Part shown: positions 58,047-64,000 of the stretch, in pieces
Layout of the letters: the number at the start of each line of letters is the position of its first letter
Numbering within the stretch: the stretch's first letter is position 1
Source of the DNA: Dermatemys mawii
Taxonomy: Eukaryota; Chordata; Testudines; Dermatemydidae
Length of the DNA: 64,000 bases
Direction of reading: 5' to 3'
Assembly (NCBI GenBank): GCA_007922305.1
Contig: ML677334.1
Span: forward strand, 59,746,858 to 59,810,857
Position numbers and translations under genes: made by a program
The notes under the pieces: generated by a model
What the model saw: only the letters and a program-made list of their open reading frames with translations
What the model was told of the DNA's origin: nothing
Databases searched by the model: none

Positions 58047-60213
58047 GATTAGAGTACTACTGCCATAGATGTTTGTGAAACAGCAGGAAATCTCAAGAAA
58101 ACTACTCGTGTAGAGGCAACAGGAAAATATAATCTACTTGACAAAAGTCTGCTTAATAAAACTTATCTTGGACATAGATTTCCTGGAGTGAATAGTCCCA
58201 CCCTCAGACCAACAGGAGGCTTTCCACAGTGTTGCCTCTACACTGCTGCCTACTTTGTAGTGTTTCCTCACAAAATCCCTGGAAGTTTGTAACACATTGA
58301 ATATCAAAATACAATCTCCGCTGGCAGCTTTTTAATACCAAAGGTGCATCATACTGCTATAAAGGTAACTGAACATGGACCAAATCCAGGTTTCATATCA
58401 ATATGCAATGGAATTTTGATACCCTTTCATGCTTCCTTTGACAACTCAATGGTGGTTTGTGGTTTCTTTGTTTAATTGTTAAAATAGTAGGGATAACTAT
58501 ATAGGGAGGGAAGTTCAACTATCCGGTCAGTTTTACAACTTTCATTTAGAATACTCCCCCAGGATATGCAGAAAGTTTTCATTGGCACTTAAACATACAG
58601 TGCATTAAGCAAGGAATTTTAAAAACAGATTTAGAATACACCCTAACAACAAAAAACATTGCTGTTCCTATGGTGCTTTAGAGTATATGTTTACTTGCAA
58701 TTATTTACTATTTTTCTGCCTAGCAGTACAGACAGCCAAAAGCATTTCCATAGGGATTAAAAAACAGAATTTGTTCAGGAAAGGAACACAATAAAACAAC
58801 TTCAATATCCTGGCAGGTTTTCTTTGCTTCACTAAAGCTAAAATGTTCTAAATCTATTTGATAAGAGGCTTTCATTATTTATTCTGCTTCTTGTATGTAG
58901 AAAAGTTATGTTTAGTTGGTTGAAAGCAGGAAGAGTGGAGGAACAGTGTCTTCCTTTCCAGGTAGGGGGGGAAAAAGTTCCTCTTTCTTTTGCATCTTCA
59001 TTATTAGCCAGAGGAGGTCACTAAAACAAGTCACTTCAATCCTTTGGCTGAATGCATTGCTTTCACAGCATTTCCATCCTGTGTGGAAACTGATTGGGTC
59101 TCCCAAAAGTCAGTGTAGGGTAACATCCTATGACAGTCACAACTGCATGAAGACACAATTGTTTTATGGACAATTATGATTTAACATGAGAAAAGAGCTG
59201 TAGTTTGGATCTAAATTTTGAACCTAAAGGATAAAGTTAACTTGAATGGAATGTTTATGGCTTCATGCTAACCAGTATCCTTTCCCTGCCTTACTTAATA
59301 ATTGAACAACCTAAATATCCTTTTATGGTCTTGTCTGAAAATGTTCTGAACCGTAGGGTGACTTTTTCCCCCCCACTGTCCTAATACCAGGAATTATACC
59401 ACAGGAGTTCATCAATGCAACTGACTCATTTAAAAAAACAAACAAACAAAAAACCACCACCACAGTATTTTTTTTAAATGCAATATATATATGCTTTTGT
59501 TCAAAGTTAATGACAGTCCATTCAAATGGCCAAGCTATCAATGTTAACTATAACTATTAAATGTATGGGTTTTTGTTACTTTGCATTAAATAAAATCAGC
59601 ACATAATTTTCTAATATCATGAGCAAAATTTATTGTAATACCATTGCTATATGTTTGTGTTTAAAATACCTAAAAGGCAGGCTTTTTACAATAGAGCAAT
59701 TTAAATTCATAGTAATAAGACCCATTTCAGCTTATTGAATTTTGTTACTTAGTGGCTAATCAAAAATATGCCTAAAATGGACAATAACGTAAGGACTATC
59801 TCATTTTATGGGCTTTTGGTAAATGGATGCCAGATTCTAGTTGGTGTGTACTGTATTGCATTTTATCCATATCCTCTGTATTCATGTGTTAAAGATACTT
59901 CAAACAATGACTAAGGGCTCTTGCAGTCTGAATAGAGAAATCCTCGATTGCTCTGCTTATGTGATTCAGCAGTTTAAGAAACCCAGCCTGCTTGCCAGAG
60001 CTGCCTCACTGGAAATATTTGTGACTCAACATGGCACAATCACATTTTGCAGAAACAAGTTTTCGCTTACAAAAAAGTTTCTACCTCTTAGGCCTGTAAA
60101 GAGAACATTCCAAATGTGAGCAGAGTATAATCCAATGCAATGCTGTCTTCCTCAGTCTGCAGGCAACCTGAAACAGGACAGAGGTATTTTCCCAACACTA
60201 ACCCCATTAATCT
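58047..60213. other. No supported gene
   Basis: AT-rich. Frames at 58,912-59,179 and 59,841-60,119 have no recognisable domain or splice context. Confidence 0.5.
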
Positions 60214-60221
60214 TACTAGAG

Positions 60222-60553
60222 CAGTGGTGGGCAACTTGCAGGCTGCATGTGGCCCGTCAGGATAATTCACTGGAGGGCTGCAAGACAGTTTGCTTGCATT
60301 GACCATCTGCAGGCACAGTTGCCCACAGCTCCTAGTGGCCATGGTTCGCTATTCCCAGCTAATGGCTGTGGGAAGCAGCAGCCAGCATATCTCTGTGGCC
60401 CACGCTGCTTCCCACAGCTTCCATTGGTCAGGAACGGTGAACTGCGGCCACTGGGAGCTGCAGTTTGGCCGTGCCTGCGGATGGTGGATCTAAACAAACT
60501 GTCTCACAGCCTGCCAGCGCATTACCCTGACGAGCCGCAGGTTGTCCAGCCTG
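60222..60553. mobile_element. hAT MITE with perfect target duplication
   Basis: Left end cagtggtgggcaacttgc, right end caggttgtccagcctg; subterminal complementarity is clear (ctgcatgtggcccgtcagg with cctgacgagccgcagg). tactagag flanks both sides (60,214-60,221 and 60,554-60,561), an exact 8-bp duplication. GC-rich interior with tandem-like inverted ggccactgggagc/gctcctagtggcc words. Non-coding; frames up to 113 codons inside are compositional. Confidence 0.93.
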
Positions 60554-60561
60554 TACTAGAG

Positions 60562-61267
60562 TGTACAAAGCATACTGGTGATAATTAAAATATCAACTAT
60601 TTTAATTGTTGATCATTTTAGCAGATGGAAGGGTGTGGCAGTAAAGTGAGGGGTGATTATTGGAAGCTGCTGCAGGGAAGGATATGCAGAGGGAAGAAGG
60701 AAAGAACACCAGGAATAGGAAGAGAAATGAAAGAAACATGAGGAAGAAAGAGAAACAGAGTGCTGAAATAGCAATGGTCCTAAAATTGAGCATATTTTCT
60801 CCCGAAGGGATGTTGATGAGTGTGACAAAGACCTGGACCTGTAACTAAGAATTTAGCTACTGTATAAGGACTATTTTCTGTTCCTCCCTTTCTGCAAATT
60901 TCTCATTGACATCTGTGGGAGATCAGATGTGGAATGAAGGAAGCACATAGTCCTAAATGTGTGCTCCTGCCACAGAGTCATAATTAGAAATGGAGTTCAA
61001 TCTTCTCTACAGAATGTTTGACAGCCTGCTTTAGTCATAATCTTTCTTACATGAATTCTTTAAGAAATGTAGTGGGAGCATCAGATGGAGAGTCTTCTAA
61101 ATTATAGTAGTTGCCCTTAACATTTCCAGTTTTGCCTTGCAAGTAGATAATATTACCACAGTGTAACTGAAGCTTGCCTATACTAAGAATGGAGAATGCC
61201 TAGGGAATAGCATGAATGCTGAGGGAACAGTATTTAATTGCATCAGGCAACTGAATATTAAGCACAT
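60562..61267. other. No supported gene
   Basis: Purine-rich stretch at 60,625-60,790, otherwise AT-rich. No exon seen. Confidence 0.5.
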
Positions 61268-61562
61268 CAGTGTTGCCAGTTCCACACATTCAGAAATCCT
61301 GATTCAAGCCCCCCAACCATGAGACTGACTGACTTAAAAATTGAAATAAATATCAATGCATTTGGGGATCTTCTTATTTGATTTTTGGTTTTGGAATCTG
61401 AGTCCACTTGAGTCCACACTGTTCTCTGCAAGCAGAAATGCTAGCAGCTTGTTTTTGTTAAATGAAAAGTCAGATTCTCATGTAATTACATCATTTCAGG
61501 AGCTGGGGGGCTTGAGAAAATCACCAATGTTATGAGACTCACAATAAAATCTCAAGTGTTGG
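61268..61562. mobile_element. MITE, class uncertain, 3' end eroded
   Basis: Starts cagtgttgccagttcc; the right part contains atgagactcacaataaaa and ctcaagtgttgg, which resemble the complement of a common turtle MITE body (gtgttgccaactctcacg-type). Interior contains caggagctggggggct. No target duplication seen. Confidence 0.5.
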
Positions 61563-62148
61563 TCAGGTGGATGAAACAAATTTCTCACCTAACATCAACT
61601 CTAAATGTTGTCTTCATGTATAAAAAGTTAGATGCTGTTTATAATAATGACCTGCTCAGCCTACGTAGAGTTGTTCTGTCATAACTAATAGTGTGACTAA
61701 GCCACTATTGTGTGGGCTACAATTTTTATTACAACAGAAGATGGCATAGCAAAGCAAAGATAAAGGGGTAAATATTCAAAGTGCCTTTTGTGTTTCAATA
61801 AGAACAGGGTACCAAAGTACTCTTTGACTTTGAAAATCCCCTTCCAAAAGATTATATAACTTTAACTGGCATGGCTATAATTTGATTTCCAAACTACCCT
61901 GAAAACATAATTTTTTCCCCCTATAAACTTATTACAGCAGGCCCCTGATAGTGCCTACTAGTTAAGATTTCAAATTGGCTTCTGTTTGAGTTCATATAAG
62001 ACTCAAATTTGACTCATTCTCTTTAATTGTTAATCAGACTGTGTGGGGATACCTATGTGCAAGGCTCTAGAAAACAATGCATTATATTGTATATGAAATA
62101 AGATCATCACATAATTAATGGCTATCATTATGCATACATATAAAGAAT
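61563..62148. other. No supported gene
   Basis: AT-rich; no features recognised. Confidence 0.5.
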
Positions 62149-62717
62149 AGGGTTGCCCACTTTCTAATCACCCAAAACCAAACACTCCTGCCCTGCCTCT
62201 TCCCTGAGGTCCCACCCCACCCCGCTCACTCCATCCCCCTTCCCTCCATCACTTGTTCTACCCAACCCTCACTTACTTTCACCGGACTGGGGCAGGGAGT
62301 GTGGGATGCAGGAGGGGATTCTGATCTGGGGTGGGGTCAGGGTGTGGGCTCTGCCTGGGTGGTGCTCCCCTCAGGGAAGACTTGGAAGCAGCTGGCATGT
62401 CTGGCTCCTAGGTGGAAGGGCCAGAGGGCTCTGTGTGCTGCCTGTGCCTGCAGGTGCTGCACCTGCAGCTCCCATTGGCTGTGGTTCCCAGCCAATGGGA
62501 CCTGTGGAGCTGGCCCTCAGGGCAGGGGCAGCGCACAGACCCCCTGGCCACCCCTGCACCTATGAGCCAGACATGCTGGCTGCTTTTGGGAGCTGTGTGG
62601 AGCCAGGGCAGGCAGGGAGCCTGCCTTAGCCCTGCTATGCCACCAACCAGACTTTTATGCTGACCAGGGCCCCTTTTCGAGGGCATTTTGGTTGAAAGCC
62701 AGATGGCTGGCAACCTT
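62149..62717. mobile_element. GC-rich non-autonomous element with inverted tips
   Basis: Starts agggttgcccactttctaat and ends agatggctggcaacct; tips are inverted. The interior is C-rich at the left (ccccttccctccatc) and GC-rich at the right, with a palindromic attggctgtggttcccagcc region (about 62,473). Frames on both strands are compositional. Confidence 0.65.
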
Positions 62718-64000
62718 AACAAAGGAGCAGAGTTAAGATTGTGCATTCAACCTTTACTTTCACATTTCCTGACTTGATTTCTTAACTAAGATCTTGGAGA
62801 GAGAGAGTGTATTTTGTATTTAATGTAAGAACAAGTTACATGTAATCCTTCTTTCTTAAGTCTAAACCTTGTGTTTGACAGGTGGGTCATTGGTTAATGA
62901 AAAGAAGTAAATCCAGCTCTCTATCTTCCTAATTAGATGTTTGTATTTTTGGTATGCCCCTGTCTACTCAAAATGGAGGCACTTACATTTTTAATGGAGT
63001 TCTATCTTTATAAGGAGAGAGATGAGCTTTGTATTGGATTTCTTCTGCTCTATATAAATTTGTTTTTAACTATAGTTCTTTAGCAGACATCACACTTGGC
63101 CTGTATATGCTTATTCCTGGATGTGTGGCAGTGTTAATTGCATTCTGCTGTAACCTTTTACAGTTCTTAATTTAGTCAAATTTTAATTACATTTAATCCT
63201 ATGTTCATTTATATTTACTTGTGTATTGCTAATAAGTCCTTCTTTGTTCTTTATGCATCCTCCCCTCAATAGCTGAGCATGACTTTTTCTTGTCAACAGG
63301 CTTCTGAAAGTCAAGACATAGCCCATTTTTTCTTCTAGATGCCCCGTACCTCCTGCTAAATCTAAATATCAGAGCTGCAGAAAACCATTACAGCAGCTCT
63401 GCTAAGTATAGTTACCTGTAGCAGGTTAGTACACGTAATACATGTAAGCAATAACACAGAGGAGAATGTACAGTTTTAGCAAATAGACTACTTACTTCCA
63501 CTTAGCTGTATTGAGTCATATTAAGCACACATGATTTCATGAATACCTTAACACTCAAATGTCTTCTAGGAAATAGTCTTCAGCTTGGACGGTAATTTCT
63601 TGACCTCCTCTGAAAACTTTTCATTGTCTTGGTTTTGTTACCACAGTGTGCTAACATAAATGTCTCACTACAGAGTTGAAGTTCTTAATGCATAATGTTT
63701 TCTGTTCACTTGAAACTTTCTTGTTAACACTGAGCATTTATTCAGCATCTTAGTGTTGTTCAAACATTAATTTTCATCTATCATGCGAAAAGGGAGAGTA
63801 CTGCTTTCATCTTATGTAGATGACAGGGAAACACTGGTTGCATGACTTAACTGGTCAGTGGTAGAATTGTGGTTAGAACTCTAATTCCTGATTCTCAGAC
63901 CAGTCTTCAGTGTGCTAAGCTATGCAGTCTTGTTTCTGTGCTATTTTTGCACTCTTCTCTAACCTTTCAAAGAGCAACCGTATAGATCTTTTTAGAAACC
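62718..64000. other. No supported gene; MIR trace at the end
   Basis: AT-rich. A diverged antisense MIR at 63,820-63,930 (agatgacagggaaacactgg, gtggttagaactctaattcc). Confidence 0.5.

Noticed and set aside
59841..60119. 92-codon plus frame
   Set aside because: No motif, no splice context, and adjacent to repeats; length is within chance expectation.
1..64000. tRNA, rRNA or CRISPR features
   Set aside because: No complete tRNA cloverleaf, rRNA core sequence or regularly spaced direct-repeat array was seen. The tRNA-like words belong to MIR SINE heads.

Overview
This window looks like non-coding DNA of a turtle (or closely related sauropsid) nuclear genome. The evidence is its repeat content: several antisense CR1 LINE copies of the turtle type (3' ends starting with catagaatcatagaat or aagaacataagaatgg on the + strand), MIR-type SINE tails, a large DIRS-family tyrosine-recombinase retrotransposon, Penelope-like element (PLE) pieces, one RTE-type LINE remnant, and many non-autonomous DNA transposons with recognisable ends. 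There is no bacterial-type gene organisation. Almost every open frame over 60 codons is a chance frame or part of a decayed transposon.

Layout. 1-6.4 kb: old MITE, CR1 and MIR debris. 6.46-10.75 kb: a DIRS element on the minus strand, with inverted terminal repeats, an internal complementary region, RT-RNase H and tyrosine recombinase, carrying only a few disabling mutations. 11-18 kb: GC-rich repeat, small hAT MITEs and a 124-bp-arm palindrome at 15.3-15.6 kb. 18.1-22 kb: an RTE-type LINE remnant followed by three CR1 copies in the same antisense orientation, one swollen by a TAA microsatellite. 22-25 kb: MITEs. 25.68-27.06 kb: a strong CpG island with several good splice donors, the best candidate for a gene promoter and first exon(s). 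27-41 kb: mostly unannotatable intron-like or intergenic DNA, with G-rich repeats at 30.5-31.1 and 33.4-34.0 kb and an unclassified repeat at 34.3-35.6 kb. 41-44.7 kb: a hAT MITE with perfect target duplication, a possible TATA-driven small two-exon gene, and a perfect 88-bp inverted repeat. 46-53 kb: CR1, MIR, Tigger-type and Harbinger-type MITEs. 55.03-55.09 kb: a 62-bp sequence with excellent splice sites, possibly a real exon of a gene starting at the CpG island. 57-58 kb: an inverted-arm PLE with a GIY-YIG endonuclease remnant and a nested hairpin PLE insertion. 60-62.7 kb: a hAT MITE and other repeats.

If a host gene is present, the simplest model is a + strand gene with a CpG-island promoter near 26-27 kb, a long first intron, and an internal exon at 55,027-55,088. 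The protein is not recognised and this model is inference. The items most worth checking are the two long palindromes, the Penelope composite with its ribozyme-like fold, and the near-intact DIRS element.
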